A stretch of 64,000 nt of DNA from Methylopila capsulata (GTDB lineage: Bacteria > Pseudomonadota > Alphaproteobacteria > Rhizobiales > Methylopilaceae): assembly GCF_016907975.1 (NCBI RefSeq), contig NZ_JAFBCY010000003.1, positions 806,001-870,000 of the forward strand, in the 5' to 3' direction. Shown here in pieces: positions 1 to 8,254 of the stretch (the stretch's first letter is position 1; every line of letters begins with the position of its first letter). The position numbers were made by a program, and so were the translations under genes. The notes beneath the pieces were generated by a model. It did no database searches, was not told the DNA's origin, and worked only from the letters and a program-made list of their open reading frames with translations.

Positions 1-596
1 AGCAGCGCCGCCCACTCCTCGCGGGTCGACGGCTCCGGCGTGTTCAGGTTCATGTCGGCCGCGATGTTCAGCGCCGCCTGCTTCACGAAGAACGAGACCA
101 TGCCGGGGTTCGCGCCGCAGGTGGAGACGGCGGTCGGCAGGCCCTTCGGCGAGCGACGGCGCAGGTCGAGCGTGATCTCGCGCAGCGCGTAGTTCGAGCG
201 CTCCGAGGGACCCTTGGTCTTGTCGAAGTAGAACCCGAGCCACGGCTCGTTGACGGTGTCGATGTAGAGAACGCCGAGCTCCTGGCAAAGCGCGATCAGG
301 TCGGCCGAGCCGGTGTCGACGGAGAGGTTCACGCAGAAGCCGCGGCCCTCGCCCTTGGTCAGCAGCGGCGTCAGGAACGCGCGGTAGTTCTCCTTCGTGA
401 CGTGCTGCTGGATCAGCTCGTAGCCGTGCTTCTCGGCGATGTGCTTGTTGAGGTCGCTCGGGTCGATGATCGACACCCGGCTCTTGTCGAACTCGAAGTG
501 GCGTTCCAGCAGAGGCAGCGTCGCCCGTCCGATGGAGCCGAAACCGATCATCACAATGGGACCGTCGATCTTGGCGTACACCGGGTGGTCCGTCAT
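1..596 (-). CDS. hss: Homospermidine synthase, N-terminal part (cut by window edge)
   Basis: Makes homospermidine from putrescine/spermidine using NAD+ as a catalytic hydride carrier; homospermidine is a typical cytosolic polyamine of Alphaproteobacteria. Translating the minus strand from ATG at 594-596 gives 198 residues without a stop up to the edge, so roughly 40 percent of a usual ~470-residue protein is present. A Rossmann nucleotide-binding motif, IGFGSIGR, lies at residues 17-24. Further hallmarks of the family are IDTVNEPW and STCGANPGMVSFFVKQA. The C-terminal part lies left of the window. The 124-base region to the next gene upstream shows no clear regulatory site. Identification is from family sequence memory; a generic saccharopine dehydrogenase-like protein is less likely. 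Confidence 0.93.
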   Translation of the reverse strand, partial: MTDHPVYAKIDGPIVMIGFGSIGRATLPLLERHFEFDKSRVSIIDPSDLNKHIAEKHGYELIQQHVTKENYRAFLTPLLTKGEGRGFCVNLSVDTGSADLIALCQELGVLYIDTVNEPWLGFYFDKTKGPSERSNYALREITLDLRRRSPKGLPTAVSTCGANPGMVSFFVKQAALNIAADMNLNTPEPSTREEWAAL

Positions 597-720
597 TCTT
601 TCGCGCTCCTGGGCTGGTCTGACGCGGCGGACGCCGCGCGGCCCGATAAAGGCCGAACGGCGTCGTAGAATCAACAGCCTGGGGGTGACACGGGGATGAC
701 GTCGCCCGGCCCGGCCGGCG

Positions 721-1200
721 TCAGACGTTCCAGCGGCGGGCGATCAACCGGTCGAGCGACAGCGCGCCGGGGCCCCGCGCGACGATCAGCAGAAAGCACG
801 CCGCCCAGACGCCGTGGGTCGGCCAGGCGTCGGGATAGACGAAGATCTCGATCACCAGCGTCATGCCGAGCAGCGCCAGCGCGGCGAAGCGGCTTGCGAG
901 GCCCAGCACGAGGAGGATCGGAAACACGTGCTCGGCGAACGCCGCGCCGTAGGCGGCGACCGTCGGGTCAACCAGCGGCAGCCGGTACTCCTCCTGGAAC
1001 AGGTAGACCGCGCTGTCGGACAGGCCGAAGCCGTCCACCTTGGTCTGGCCGGACTGCCAGAACACCGCCGCGGGGAACACGCGCGCGGCGAGCGCCAGCG
1101 CCGAATAGGGGATCGCTTCGAACAGGCCGACGATCCGCCGAACGCCGGCGGCGAGAGGCCCGCGGGGCGGGACGCGGGCGGCGAGAGGGACGGCGGTCAT
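721..1200 (-). CDS. DoxX-family membrane protein of the bufferin operon
   Basis: A 159-residue inner-membrane protein with about four hydrophobic segments and the DoxX-type pattern ([20 protein letters not shown] early, then two close helices in the second half). It is the last gene of the bufA-bufB-bufC-doxX unit; its ATG overlaps the bufC stop (ATGA), so translation is probably coupled. DoxX proteins often accompany DUF692/DUF2063 genes; a role in redox or membrane steps of bufferin production or export is inferred, not proven. No Cys residues are present, so it is not itself a thiol redox enzyme. Confidence 0.85.
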   Translation of the reverse strand: MTAVPLAARVPPRGPLAAGVRRIVGLFEAIPYSALALAARVFPAAVFWQSGQTKVDGFGLSDSAVYLFQEEYRLPLVDPTVAAYGAAFAEHVFPILLVLGLASRFAALALLGMTLVIEIFVYPDAWPTHGVWAACFLLIVARGPGALSLDRLIARRWNV

Positions 1201-1979
1201 GGCTGGAGCTCCGGGTTCGGGGGCGGGTCGATCGTCGCGACGAGACCGGCCGCGATCAGGCCGGACAGATTGAGGGTCAGGTCGAAGTCGGGCGCGACGC
1301 GGCGAGCAATCGCGCAGGCGCGCCCCAGCGCGCGTCCGCTTCCAAGCGCCGCGAGAAAGGCCGCGCCGCCTCGGGGCAGCCGCCGCACATGGACCTCGAG
1401 CTCCGGCCGCGTCACGAGCCCGTCTTCGGCGAGAAGCCCGGCGATCGGGCCGAGCTCCGCCTCGTCGGCGTTCATCGCCCAGATCGATACGACCGGATGC
1501 GGCGACCGTACGACGCCGACCGATGGATGGAGCCGAAGCCCCAGCTCCGGCAGCGTCTCGGGCGGAACCGCGGCGAAGGCGTCCGCTACGAGCGGCACGG
1601 CGTCGGCCGCGTGGTAGGCGCGGGTGCGGGCGGCCTCGAGCCGGGCGACGTCGCCGAGGTAGGGAAGCTCCGCGAGATCAGGCGCCGCTGCGATGAATTC
1701 GGGAAAGGCCTCGCCATAGACCATCATCAGGGTGGAACGCGGAGGGTGCGCGTGGATGAACCCGCGCGCGAGCTCCGCGAAGAAGGCGTCGCCGACGATC
1801 CGCCGCACGGCGGGGAAGCGCGCGGCGAGCGCGCCTCCGAGACCGACCGCGACGTTGTTGCGGTAGACCGCGAAGCGTCGCTCCGGCCGGAGGCCGCCCG
1901 CCGCGGCGAGATCGGGGGGCGGGGCCGCGTGCGGATCCAGCGCCGCCGCGGCGAAGCGCGCCTGGGCGGCCGCGCTCAC
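1197..1979 (-). CDS. bufC: BufC-like partner protein (DUF2063, N-terminal putative DNA-binding domain)
   Basis: A 260-residue cytosolic protein starting at GTG (1977-1979) overlapping the bufB stop (GTGA). The N-terminal half carries the DUF2063 signature ([12 protein letters not shown], then [13 protein letters not shown]), historically labelled a DNA-binding domain. In RiPP clusters such proteins act as partners of MNIO enzymes that bind and present the precursor peptide (MbnC and BufC are the named examples). The C-terminal half is alpha/beta and family-variable. Between bufB and the DoxX gene with overlaps on both sides, it is very likely co-translated with them. Function as precursor-recognition partner is inferred from family and gene order. 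Confidence 0.87.
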   Translation of the reverse strand: MSAAAQARFAAAALDPHAAPPPDLAAAGGLRPERRFAVYRNNVAVGLGGALAARFPAVRRIVGDAFFAELARGFIHAHPPRSTLMMVYGEAFPEFIAAAPDLAELPYLGDVARLEAARTRAYHAADAVPLVADAFAAVPPETLPELGLRLHPSVGVVRSPHPVVSIWAMNADEAELGPIAGLLAEDGLVTRPELEVHVRRLPRGGAAFLAALGSGRALGRACAIARRVAPDFDLTLNLSGLIAAGLVATIDPPPNPELQP

Positions 1980-2866
1980 GCCGCGATCTCACTGCGCTTG
2001 GCGTCAGCGCCGCCACGCGGCGCGCTTCGGGCGGCGCGGTCGAGCCACGCCTGCGCGACCATCGCCTCCGCGCGCAGCTCGGACCAGGCCGGCACGTCGT
2101 TGTCGCGCTCGATCAGCGTCGGCAGCGGGCCGGTCCGTTCGAGCGTCCGCGCGTAAAGCGCCCAGACCGGATCGGCCACCGGCGCGCCGTGGGCGTCGAT
2201 CAGCAGCGGCGCGCCGCCGTCGTCCTCGGCCAGATCATGACCAGCGAGATGGATCTCGCCCACCGCTCCTAAGGGGAAGGCGTCGAGATAGGCCTCCGGC
2301 GACGTCCCGTGATTGGTGGCGGAGACCAGCACGTTGTTGATGTCCAGCAGCAGCCCGCAGCCGGTGCGGCGGGCGACTTCAGCGAGAAACGCGGCTTCGG
2401 GAATCTCGCTTTTCACGAACAGCACGTAAGTCGCGGGGTTCTCGAGCAGCAGGCGCCGGCCGAGCGCGCTCTGCGTCTCGTCGACGTGGGCCACCACCCG
2501 GGCGAGCGTCGCGGCGGTGTAGGGCAGCGGCAGCAGGTCGTTCAGAAACACGCCGTCGTGCGTCGACCAGGCGAGATGCTCGGAAAAGCTCTCGGGCCGG
2601 TAGCGGTCGCACACCAGCTTCAGCCGCGAGAGATGCTCGCGATCGAGCGGCCCGGCGCCGCCGATCGACAGGCCCACGCCGTGGATCGAAAGGGCGTGGT
2701 CCAATCTCAGCCGGCCCAGTTGCGCGTGCGGCGGCCCGCCGGCGCCCATGTAGTTTTCGGCGTGGACCTCGAAGAAGCCGGCGAAGTCGGCGTCGGCGAG
2801 CGCATCGGTGAAGTGTTCGGGCTTGAAGCCCACGCCCGCGGTCGCGGGCAAGGTGGTCGGGATCAT
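1976..2866 (-). CDS. bufB: MNIO-family enzyme BufB (DUF692), multinuclear iron peptide-modifying oxidase
   Basis: A 296-residue TIM-barrel enzyme of the DUF692/MNIO family. These use two or three iron ions and O2 to modify cysteines of precursor peptides (oxazolone/thioamide in methanobactin, thiooxazole-type groups in bufferins). Metal-ligand segments expected for the family are visible: [39 protein letters not shown] and ERDND. Start ATG at 2864-2866 has GGAG eight bases upstream. It follows the precursor gene bufA after a 76-base gap holding a hairpin. Substrate assignment to the adjacent four-Cys precursor is inference from context; family membership is strong. Confidence 0.93.
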   Translation of the reverse strand: MIPTTLPATAGVGFKPEHFTDALADADFAGFFEVHAENYMGAGGPPHAQLGRLRLDHALSIHGVGLSIGGAGPLDREHLSRLKLVCDRYRPESFSEHLAWSTHDGVFLNDLLPLPYTAATLARVVAHVDETQSALGRRLLLENPATYVLFVKSEIPEAAFLAEVARRTGCGLLLDINNVLVSATNHGTSPEAYLDAFPLGAVGEIHLAGHDLAEDDGGAPLLIDAHGAPVADPVWALYARTLERTGPLPTLIERDNDVPAWSELRAEAMVAQAWLDRAARSAPRGGADAKRSEIAA

Positions 2867-2894
2867 GGCGTGCGCTCCGGGAGTTGGAGACGCG

Positions 2895-2935
2895 CGCCGG
2901 ACGCCGCGGCGGCCGAGCCGGCGCCGCGTCCGGCG
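2895..2935 (-). promoter_or_regulatory. Stem-loop between bufA and bufB
   Basis: Ten-base perfect arms CGCCGGACGC (2895-2904) and GCGTCCGGCG (2926-2935) flank a GC-rich loop in the 76-base gap between the precursor gene and its modifying enzyme. It has no downstream U-tract. A hairpin here could protect the bufA message 3' end or dampen read-through so that precursor is made in excess over enzyme. Position and pairing are seen; the function is inferred. Confidence 0.45.
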
Positions 2936-2942
2936 GCGATCG

Positions 2943-3227
2943 TCACATCTTGATCGGGGTGAGCGATCCCATGCCCTTCGGCGTCTTCATCGTCACGCAG
3001 GAGCCCGCCGGGACCGCTTTCCAGGCGTTGCCCTGGTAATCGACCTTGGCGGTGCCGGCGCAGGTGGTTCCCGCGCCCGCGGCGCAGTCGTTCTGGCCCT
3101 TCATGGCGACGCCGTAGCACTTCTCCTTGCCGGCCATTTTGTCCTCGGCGGACGCGGGCGCGGCGACGGAGGCCAGCGCGGCGGCGAACGAACCCGCGAG
3201 GGCGACGGCGGCGATTCGACGATTCAT
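2943..3227 (-). CDS. bufA: Bufferin precursor BufA (DUF2282), exported four-cysteine peptide
   Basis: A 94-residue small protein. Start ATG at 3225-3227 is preceded by AGGAGAA at proper spacing; a longer upstream reading (to 3260) lacks this site. Residues 1-26 form a signal peptide ending APASA, and the mature part holds exactly four cysteines (Cys37, Cys48, Cys56, Cys77) in the DUF2282 pattern [19 protein letters not shown] and [11 protein letters not shown]2282 proteins are bufferin precursors: Cys residues are post-translationally modified by the MNIO enzyme encoded next door, and the product sequesters copper in the periplasm. First gene of the operon, directly behind an ECF-type promoter. 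Modification chemistry in this organism is inferred. Confidence 0.92.
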   Translation of the reverse strand: MNRRIAAVALAGSFAAALASVAAPASAEDKMAGKEKCYGVAMKGQNDCAAGAGTTCAGTAKVDYQGNAWKAVPAGSCVTMKTPKGMGSLTPIKM

Positions 3228-3277
3228 GACTGTTCTCCTGAAGTAGATCCGGGCTCTCATCGGCCCGTGCCATGGTC

Positions 3278-3304
3278 TTCGTCAGGAGACGGACGTTCGT
3301 TACA
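3278..3304 (-). promoter_or_regulatory. ECF sigma-factor promoter for the buf operon
   Basis: Read on the minus strand the sequence is TGTAACG (3304-3298), a 16-base spacer, then CGAA (3281-3278), about 50 bases upstream of the bufA start. The same -35 heptamer, the same 16-base spacing and a near-identical -10 occur in the divergent promoter before the sigma gene, which strongly suggests recognition by that sigma factor. It resembles the promoters described for Caulobacter SigF (from memory). Confidence 0.75.
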
Positions 3305-3355
3305 GCGACCCGCTTGAATTTTGAAAGGCGGCGTCCGGCTTGACCGGGGAGCGCC

Positions 3356-3382
3356 TGTAACGCTTCCTGCGTCTCGCGCGTA
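3356..3382 (+). promoter_or_regulatory. ECF sigma-factor autoregulatory promoter
   Basis: TGTAACG at 3356-3362, a 16-base spacer, and CGTA at 3379-3382, ending 20 bases before the GTG start of the sigma gene; a GAGG ribosome-binding site follows at 3392-3395, so the leader would be very short. Paired with the divergent copy over bufA it implies positive autoregulation of the sigma/anti-sigma pair. Confidence 0.7.
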
Positions 3383-3402
3383 AGTCGGATCGAGGATGCT
3401 TC

Positions 3403-3954
3403 GTGAACGAGCGTGAACGGGACTGGGCGGCCTGGATGGCGGAGGCGGAAGCGGGCGACACGTCCGTCTATCGTCGCCTGCTCGCCGAGCTCGCCGTGTT
3501 CCTCCGAAAGGTGGTCCGGCGCCGCGCCGGGAGCTTCGGCGTGGACGACGCGGAGCTGGAGGACGTGGTCCAGGAGGCGCTGCTCGCGATCCATCTGAAG
3601 CGCGGCACCTGGGATCCGGCGCAACCCGTTGGTCCGTGGGTGGCGACGATCGCGCGCAACAAGCTGACCGACGCGCTGCGGCGCCGCGGCCGGCGGATCG
3701 TCGTGCCGATCGAGGACGTCGAGGAGGTCCTCGCCGCGCCGCAGGAGGACGAGGGCCTGTCGGCTCGCGAGACCGACCGGCTGCTCTCCGTGCTCAAGGG
3801 ACGGCAGCACGACGTCGTGCGGTCGATCTCGCTGGAGGGCGCGGACATCCGCGCGACGGCGGAGAAGTTCGGCATGAGCGAGGGCGCCGTGAGGGTCGCG
3901 CTGCACAGAGGGTTGAGCGCGTTGTCCGCCGCCTACAGGAGCTTCCGGGAATGA
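3403..3954 (+). CDS. ECF RNA polymerase sigma factor (SigF-like), controls the buf operon
   Basis: A 183-residue group 4 sigma factor starting at GTG (3403) with GAGG seven bases upstream. Region 2 shows DAELEDVVQEALLAIHLKRG followed by PWVATIARNKLTDALRRRGRR; region 4 is RETDRLLSVLKGRQHDVVRSISLEG then the helix-turn-helix IRATAEKFGMSEGAVRVALHRG. The gene overlaps the anti-sigma gene (ATGA) and is divergent from bufABC-doxX. In Caulobacter the SigF/NrsF pair responds to metals and oxidants and drives a DUF2282/DUF692 operon; the arrangement here is equivalent. The inducing signal (copper or other thiophilic metal) is inference. Confidence 0.9.
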   Translation: MNERERDWAAWMAEAEAGDTSVYRRLLAELAVFLRKVVRRRAGSFGVDDAELEDVVQEALLAIHLKRGTWDPAQPVGPWVATIARNKLTDALRRRGRRIVVPIEDVEEVLAAPQEDEGLSARETDRLLSVLKGRQHDVVRSISLEGADIRATAEKFGMSEGAVRVALHRGLSALSAAYRSFRE

Positions 3955-4589
3955 GGACGAGCGATCTGATCGAGGCCCTGGCCGCCGACGCCGCCACGCC
4001 GCCCGCGCGGCTCGGCCGTACGTTCGCCTTCGCTTTCGCGCTCGCGGTCGCCGGCGCCGCGCTCGTCTTTGCCGTGAAGCTCGGACCGCGGCCCGACTTC
4101 GTCGACGCGCTCGGGACCGTGCGGTTCCCGTTCAAGTTCGTGGTGACCGGCGCGTTTGGAGCCGCCGCCGCGCTGCTCGCGCTGCGGCTCGCGCGGCCGG
4201 GCGCCTCGGTGCGCAGCGGCGTTCTCGCGCTCGGCCTAGCCGTCGCGGTGCTCGGGGCAGGCGTGCTGGCCGAGCTGGCGGTGACGCCCGAGGCGACTTG
4301 GGCGGCCCGGCTCGTGGGCCACAACTGGCTGGTCTGCCTGATCAACGTGCCCGTGCTGTCGGCCATCCCGCTGTCCGCGCTGCTGATCGCGCTCCGTCGG
4401 GGCGCGCCGGCGTCGCCGTCGCTCGCCGGCGCTGTCGCGGGCGTGGTCGCCGGCGCGATCGGCGCGACGTTCTACGCCGCTCAGTGCCCGGACGACTCGC
4501 CGCTGTTCGTGGCCGTTTGGTACACGTTGGCGATCGCCATCGTGGCGACGGTCGGGGCCGTCGTCGGGTCGCGTCTGCTGCGGTGGTGA
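3951..4589 (+). CDS. nrsF: NrsF-type membrane anti-sigma factor (DUF1109)
   Basis: A 212-residue protein with a short cytosolic N-terminal segment (the DLIEALAADA region typical of DUF1109) followed by six predicted membrane helices. Start ATG 3951 overlaps the sigma-factor stop. Two isolated cysteines, Cys129 (NWLVCLIN) and Cys179 (YAAQCPDD), match the spacing of the two sensor cysteines known in Caulobacter NrsF, so metal or redox sensing through them is plausible. It should hold the sigma factor at the membrane until the signal arrives. The 135 bases after it hold no recognised feature. Confidence 0.88.
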   Translation: MRTSDLIEALAADAATPPARLGRTFAFAFALAVAGAALVFAVKLGPRPDFVDALGTVRFPFKFVVTGAFGAAAALLALRLARPGASVRSGVLALGLAVAVLGAGVLAELAVTPEATWAARLVGHNWLVCLINVPVLSAIPLSALLIALRRGAPASPSLAGAVAGVVAGAIGATFYAAQCPDDSPLFVAVWYTLAIAIVATVGAVVGSRLLRW

Positions 4590-4724
4590 GGCCACGCCAC
4601 CCAACGTCGCGCCGGCCCTCGCACATTTGTGGCGATGGCGCGACTTTTCCGTGAACGATCGTCCACTGGGCGCGTTCTAGGCCTGCTGGCGTCGGGGGCG
4701 GCGCCGGGGAGGACGTCCTGAGCT

Positions 4725-5219
4725 ATGAAATTTCGCACCTTGGCGACTGCGGTCGTCGTGGCGAGCCTCGCCGCGCCAACGGCGCAGGCGGGCTTCCTGG
4801 ACTTCCTGTTCGGACGCCGGGCGCCAGCTCCCGTCGAGGAGTACCGCGATCCGCCCATGGCGCCGGCCCCGCCGAGGGTCGATCGCGCGCCTGTCCGGGC
4901 GCCGCAGCTCTCGCCGAGGGAGCAGCTCGCGCGCACGATTGATCCGGTCGTGAATCCCGACTGGCATCTGGTGGATCCCACCCTGCGGCGGGGCGACGTG
5001 CTGTTCCTGGCGGACCGCGTGGTCGTCTTCACCGGCGGGCGGATCGGCGACGCCAGCAGCTACGCGCCGCTCGAGAGCAGCCGCACCGTCAGCCCGACCG
5101 AACGCCGCGCGCTGCGCAAGATGGCGGGCCGGGCGGCGCAGGACGAGCCCACCGAGCCGAAGGAGCGGCGCCGCCGGACCGTGAAGCCCGCCGGCGCCCG
5201 TCTCGCGACCTCGTTCTGA
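4725..5219 (+). CDS. Hypothetical exported protein
   Basis: 164 residues. Residues 1-22 form a Sec signal peptide (ends PTAQAG with cleavage after AQA). The mature protein begins GFLDFLFGRR, followed by a Pro/Ala-rich stretch, a compact central domain (residues ~68-110, NPDWHLVDPTLRRGDVLFL and VVVFTGG) and a basic C-terminus. I do not recognise an enzymatic family; similar short periplasmic proteins with an N-terminal FLDxLFG segment occur in Hyphomicrobiales. It converges on the Kbp-like gene with a 13-base gap. No promoter stands out. Confidence 0.7.
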   Translation: MKFRTLATAVVVASLAAPTAQAGFLDFLFGRRAPAPVEEYRDPPMAPAPPRVDRAPVRAPQLSPREQLARTIDPVVNPDWHLVDPTLRRGDVLFLADRVVVFTGGRIGDASSYAPLESSRTVSPTERRALRKMAGRAAQDEPTEPKERRRRTVKPAGARLATSF

Positions 5220-5232
5220 GGCCGCCCGCAAT

Positions 5233-5667
5233 TCAGGCCGGGATGCGCAGGACCTGGCCCGGATAGATCTTGTCCGGGTGCTTGAGCATCGGCTTGTTGG
5301 CTTCGAAGATGTCGTTGTAGCGGCTGGCCTTGCCGTACTGGGCCTCGGCGATCTTCGAGAGGTTGTCGCCCTTCTTGACGGTGTAGAACTTGGCGTCCGC
5401 GCCCGGCGCGTCGACCTTGAGCTGGTCGTCGACCTTGGCGACGCCGAGCGTGTTGCCGGCGGCGAGGATGATCTTTTCGCGGATCTCGTTCGACGGCGCG
5501 GCGCCGGTGATCTTCACCGTATCGCCCTCCACGGACACGTTCAGGTCCTTCGCGTCCAGCCCGTGCTTCTCGATCTCGGCCTTGATCTTGTCGGCCGGCG
5601 CGGCCTCGGCTTCGCTCGCGCCGAACAGCTTCTCGCCCACGTCCTTGATGAAGTCGAACACGCCCAT
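5233..5667 (-). CDS. BON-LysM protein, Kbp/YgaU-like
   Basis: 144 residues with the same two-domain layout and length as E. coli Kbp (YgaU), a cytosolic K+-binding stress protein. Residues ~25-85 are a BON domain (VSVEGDTVKITGAAPS), residues ~93-143 a LysM domain (YTVKKGDNLSKIAEAQYG ... IYPGQVLRIPA). N-terminal MGVFDFIKDVGEKLFG is the typical amphipathic start and there is no signal peptide. It is a single-gene unit; the function as K+ sensor or envelope-stress protein is transferred from family only. Confidence 0.88.
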   Translation of the reverse strand: MGVFDFIKDVGEKLFGASEAEAAPADKIKAEIEKHGLDAKDLNVSVEGDTVKITGAAPSNEIREKIILAAGNTLGVAKVDDQLKVDAPGADAKFYTVKKGDNLSKIAEAQYGKASRYNDIFEANKPMLKHPDKIYPGQVLRIPA

Positions 5668-5748
5668 GAACCGTCTCCTGTCGTCGATTGTCGTTAGGAG
5701 GGCTCATATAGCGCCGGCGCGGCGGACCGACAGGCCGGGGCCTCGCGC

Positions 5749-6537
5749 TTAGGCCGCCCGGTTCTCGCGCAGCGTCATGGGCTGGAGGCGCGGCGCGGCG
5801 CCGGCCGGGGCCACGAGCGCGTGGTCCGGCGGCACCAGCGCCCACCGCTCGCGCGAGCCGTCGAGCGGCTCGGAGGCGACGAGCAGGCGGTCTTCGCTCT
5901 CGCTCCAGTAGAGCGTCGGCGGACGGTCGTCGGAGGACCAGCGGAAGGCGTAGAGGTCGCGGCCGTCGGTGAGCGCGGCGGCGAAGCGCAGCGGCTCGGT
6001 CACGCCTTTCGCCCGCATCTTGCGGGCGACCGTCTCGAGCGTCGCGGTCACGGCGCGGACGGGATCGTCCTCCGCGCCGGCGGCGATGGCCGCCAGGAAC
6101 AGCGCCTCGGAATCCGTGCCGCCCATCCGGGCCGCGTAGAGCGCGTCGGGGATCATGCCCTCGACCGTCCGGCGCATCTGCGGCCAGCCGCCGATCTGGC
6201 CGTTGTGCATGAACAGCCAGCGGCCGTAGGCGAAGGGGTGGCAGTTGGCGCGGCTGGTCGCGGGGCCCGTGGAGGCCCGCACGTGGGCGAAGAACAGCCG
6301 GGCGCGGATCTGCCGGCAGAGGTGGCGGAGGTTTTCGTCGGACCAGGCCGGGAGGGTTTCGCGGTAGAGCCCGGGCTCGTCGCGGTCGGCGTACCAGCCG
6401 ACGCCGAAGCCGTCGCCGTTGGTTCCCGTCACCGCCTCGGCGGCGTGCAGGCTCTGGTGGATGAGCGAATGCGCGGGCGCCGCGACGAAGGTCTCGAGGT
6501 AGGTGGGGGCGCCTCGGTAGGCGATCCAGCGGCACAT
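5749..6537 (-). CDS. Class II glutamine amidotransferase (YafJ/EgtC type)
   Basis: 262 residues. I place the start at ATG 6535-6537 because the mature Ntn-hydrolase needs Cys2 as nucleophile (MCRWIAYRG); an in-frame ATG 12 bases further upstream would bury that Cys. Other family signatures are NGDGFGVGWY, HVRAST (oxyanion/Arg region), CHPFAYGRWLFMHNGQIGG and GGTDSEALF. Proteins of this group hydrolyse glutamine or gamma-glutamyl amides; the true substrate is unknown because no synthase partner is adjacent and no ergothioneine genes are in view. Confidence 0.85.
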   Translation of the reverse strand: MCRWIAYRGAPTYLETFVAAPAHSLIHQSLHAAEAVTGTNGDGFGVGWYADRDEPGLYRETLPAWSDENLRHLCRQIRARLFFAHVRASTGPATSRANCHPFAYGRWLFMHNGQIGGWPQMRRTVEGMIPDALYAARMGGTDSEALFLAAIAAGAEDDPVRAVTATLETVARKMRAKGVTEPLRFAAALTDGRDLYAFRWSSDDRPPTLYWSESEDRLLVASEPLDGSRERWALVPPDHALVAPAGAAPRLQPMTLRENRAA

Positions 6538-6707
6538 GGGCGGGCGCAACAGGGTGAACGACGGGTTAACGCTCGCCGGCCCGCGGTAAACATCGGGTTA
6601 ACCGCCGGTTACGGCGCCCGGTTTCGGTTGGCCTGCGACGCCGCGGACGGTACGTCTGGGGTCACCGGCCGCCACGCCCGGCCTCGAACCCAAGGTCGAC
6701 CGCCTCC

Positions 6708-8168
6708 ATGACAGTCCGCCCCCGGCGTCCGCTTCCTCCGCTCGCGGGCCTCCTCGCCCTGGTCCTCGCCGTTGGTCTGGCGCTCTGGGCGCTCAGCCCC
6801 TGGCTCGCGACCGTCATCCACGGCCATGTGGACGGCAAGGCGCTGTCGCTCGTCTGGACGCTGCCGCTGGTCGGGCTGCTGCTGTCGATCGCGGTGATGC
6901 CGCTCGCGGCGCCCCATGTCTGGCACCACCACTACGGCAAGATCGCCGCAGGCTGGGCGCTCGCGCTGCTGGTCCCGTTCGCGGCAGTCTACGGCGTGGG
7001 GCCGGTGGCGAGCGAGACGATCCACGCCGCGCTCGGCGAGTACCTGCCCTTCGTGGTGCTGCTGTTCTCGCTGTTCACCATCTCCGGCGGCATCCTGGTC
7101 AAAGGCAACCTGCACGGCACGCCGGCGCTCAACACCGCGCTGCTCGCGATCGGCACGCTGCTCGCCAGCGTCATCGGCACCACCGGCGCCTCGATGGTGC
7201 TGATCCGCCCGCTGCTGCGCGCCAACGACCAGCGCCGGCGCAACGCCCATGTGGTGATCTTCTTCATCTTCCTGGTGTCGAACATCGGAGGCTCGCTGAC
7301 GCCGCTCGGCGACCCGCCGCTGTTCCTCGGCTTCCTGCAGGGCGTCGACTTCTTCTGGACGACGACCAACGTCGCCAAGGAGACCGCGGTGCTGGTGGCG
7401 ATCCTGCTGCCGGCGTTCTACCTGCTGGACCGCTGGTTCGTCTCCCGCGAGCCCTTCATCCCGAAGCCCGACCCCACGCCCGACAGCCGGATCGGCGTCG
7501 CGGGACTGCAGAACCTGCCGCTGCTCGCCGGCGTCGTCGCCGCCATCCTGATGAGCGGACTGTGGGACAGCGGCGTCGAATTCGACGTGTTCGGAACCCA
7601 CGTCACGCTGCAGGCGCTGCTGCGCGACCTCATCCTCGTGGGCCTCGCGCTGGCCTCCCTCGCCATCACCCCGCGCGACTTGAGGGAGAGCAACGGCTTC
7701 GACTGGGAGCCGATCCGCGAGGTCGCCAAGATCTTCGCCGCGATCTTCGCGACGCTGATCCCGGCCCTGCTGATCCTGAAAGCCGGGACGGAGGGGGCGG
7801 CCGCGCCGCTGGTCGCGCTGGTCTCGCGGCCGGACGGAAGCCCCAGCGACGCCACCTACTTCTGGCTCACGGGCATCCTGTCGAGCGTGCTCGACAACGC
7901 CCCGACCTACCTCGTGTTCTTCAACCTCGCCGGCGGCGACGCGCAGCAGCTGATGGGGCCGCTCGCCTCGACGCTCGCGGCGATCTCGGGCGGCGCGGTG
8001 TTCATGGGCGCCCTCACCTACATCGGCAACGCCCCGAACTTCATGGTGCTCGCCATCGCCAGGAACCGCGGCGTCGCGATGCCGAGCTTCTTCGGCTACA
8101 TGGCCTGGTCCTGGGGCGTCCTCGGCCCCTGCTTCGTGCTGCTGACGCTGCTGTTCTTCGAGTGGTGA
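6708..8168 (+). CDS. NhaD/CitMHS-type sodium:proton antiporter or carboxylate transporter
   Basis: 486 residues with about 12 membrane helices. Family-typical elements: VMPLAAPHVWHHHYGK after the second helix, TGASMVLIRPLLRAN, the loop VSNIGGSLTPLGDPPLFLGFL, and near the C-terminus LDNAPTYLVFFN with YIGNAPNFM. These are shared by NhaD-type Na+/H+ antiporters and by the ion-transporter superfamily group often annotated as putative citrate transporters; sequence alone does not settle the substrate. Start ATG 6708 lies after a 170-base gap with several GTTAAC half-sites but no complete known operator. A long hairpin follows the stop. Confidence 0.82.
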   Translation: MTVRPRRPLPPLAGLLALVLAVGLALWALSPWLATVIHGHVDGKALSLVWTLPLVGLLLSIAVMPLAAPHVWHHHYGKIAAGWALALLVPFAAVYGVGPVASETIHAALGEYLPFVVLLFSLFTISGGILVKGNLHGTPALNTALLAIGTLLASVIGTTGASMVLIRPLLRANDQRRRNAHVVIFFIFLVSNIGGSLTPLGDPPLFLGFLQGVDFFWTTTNVAKETAVLVAILLPAFYLLDRWFVSREPFIPKPDPTPDSRIGVAGLQNLPLLAGVVAAILMSGLWDSGVEFDVFGTHVTLQALLRDLILVGLALASLAITPRDLRESNGFDWEPIREVAKIFAAIFATLIPALLILKAGTEGAAAPLVALVSRPDGSPSDATYFWLTGILSSVLDNAPTYLVFFNLAGGDAQQLMGPLASTLAAISGGAVFMGALTYIGNAPNFMVLAIARNRGVAMPSFFGYMAWSWGVLGPCFVLLTLLFFEW

Positions 8169-8196
8169 GACGGAGCGTCAGGCCCGCCTCCGCCCG

Positions 8197-8236
8197 GCGC
8201 CCGAGACCATCAGGTTCGGCCTGAGGTCTCGGGCGC
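8197..8236. terminator. Bidirectional hairpin terminator
   Basis: Twelve-base perfect arms GCGCCCGAGACC (8197-8208) and its complement (8225-8236), with an inner TCAGG/CCTGA extension (8210-8214 with 8220-8224). It sits between the convergent ends of the transporter gene (8168) and the EF-hand gene (8255). There is no strong T-tract, so termination efficiency is uncertain. Confidence 0.6.
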
Positions 8237-8254
8237 TCGTCGGAGCTGTGTCTC

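Noticed and set aside
696-2156. Plus-strand frame of 486 codons over the buf operon
   Set aside because: Antisense to bufC/bufB and the DoxX gene, Arg-rich low complexity, no family.
6550-6640. CtrA site in the gap before the NhaD-type gene (several GTTAAC)
   Set aside because: Half-sites at about 6564 and 6596 are not spaced as TTAA-N7-TTAA, so only loose resemblance.
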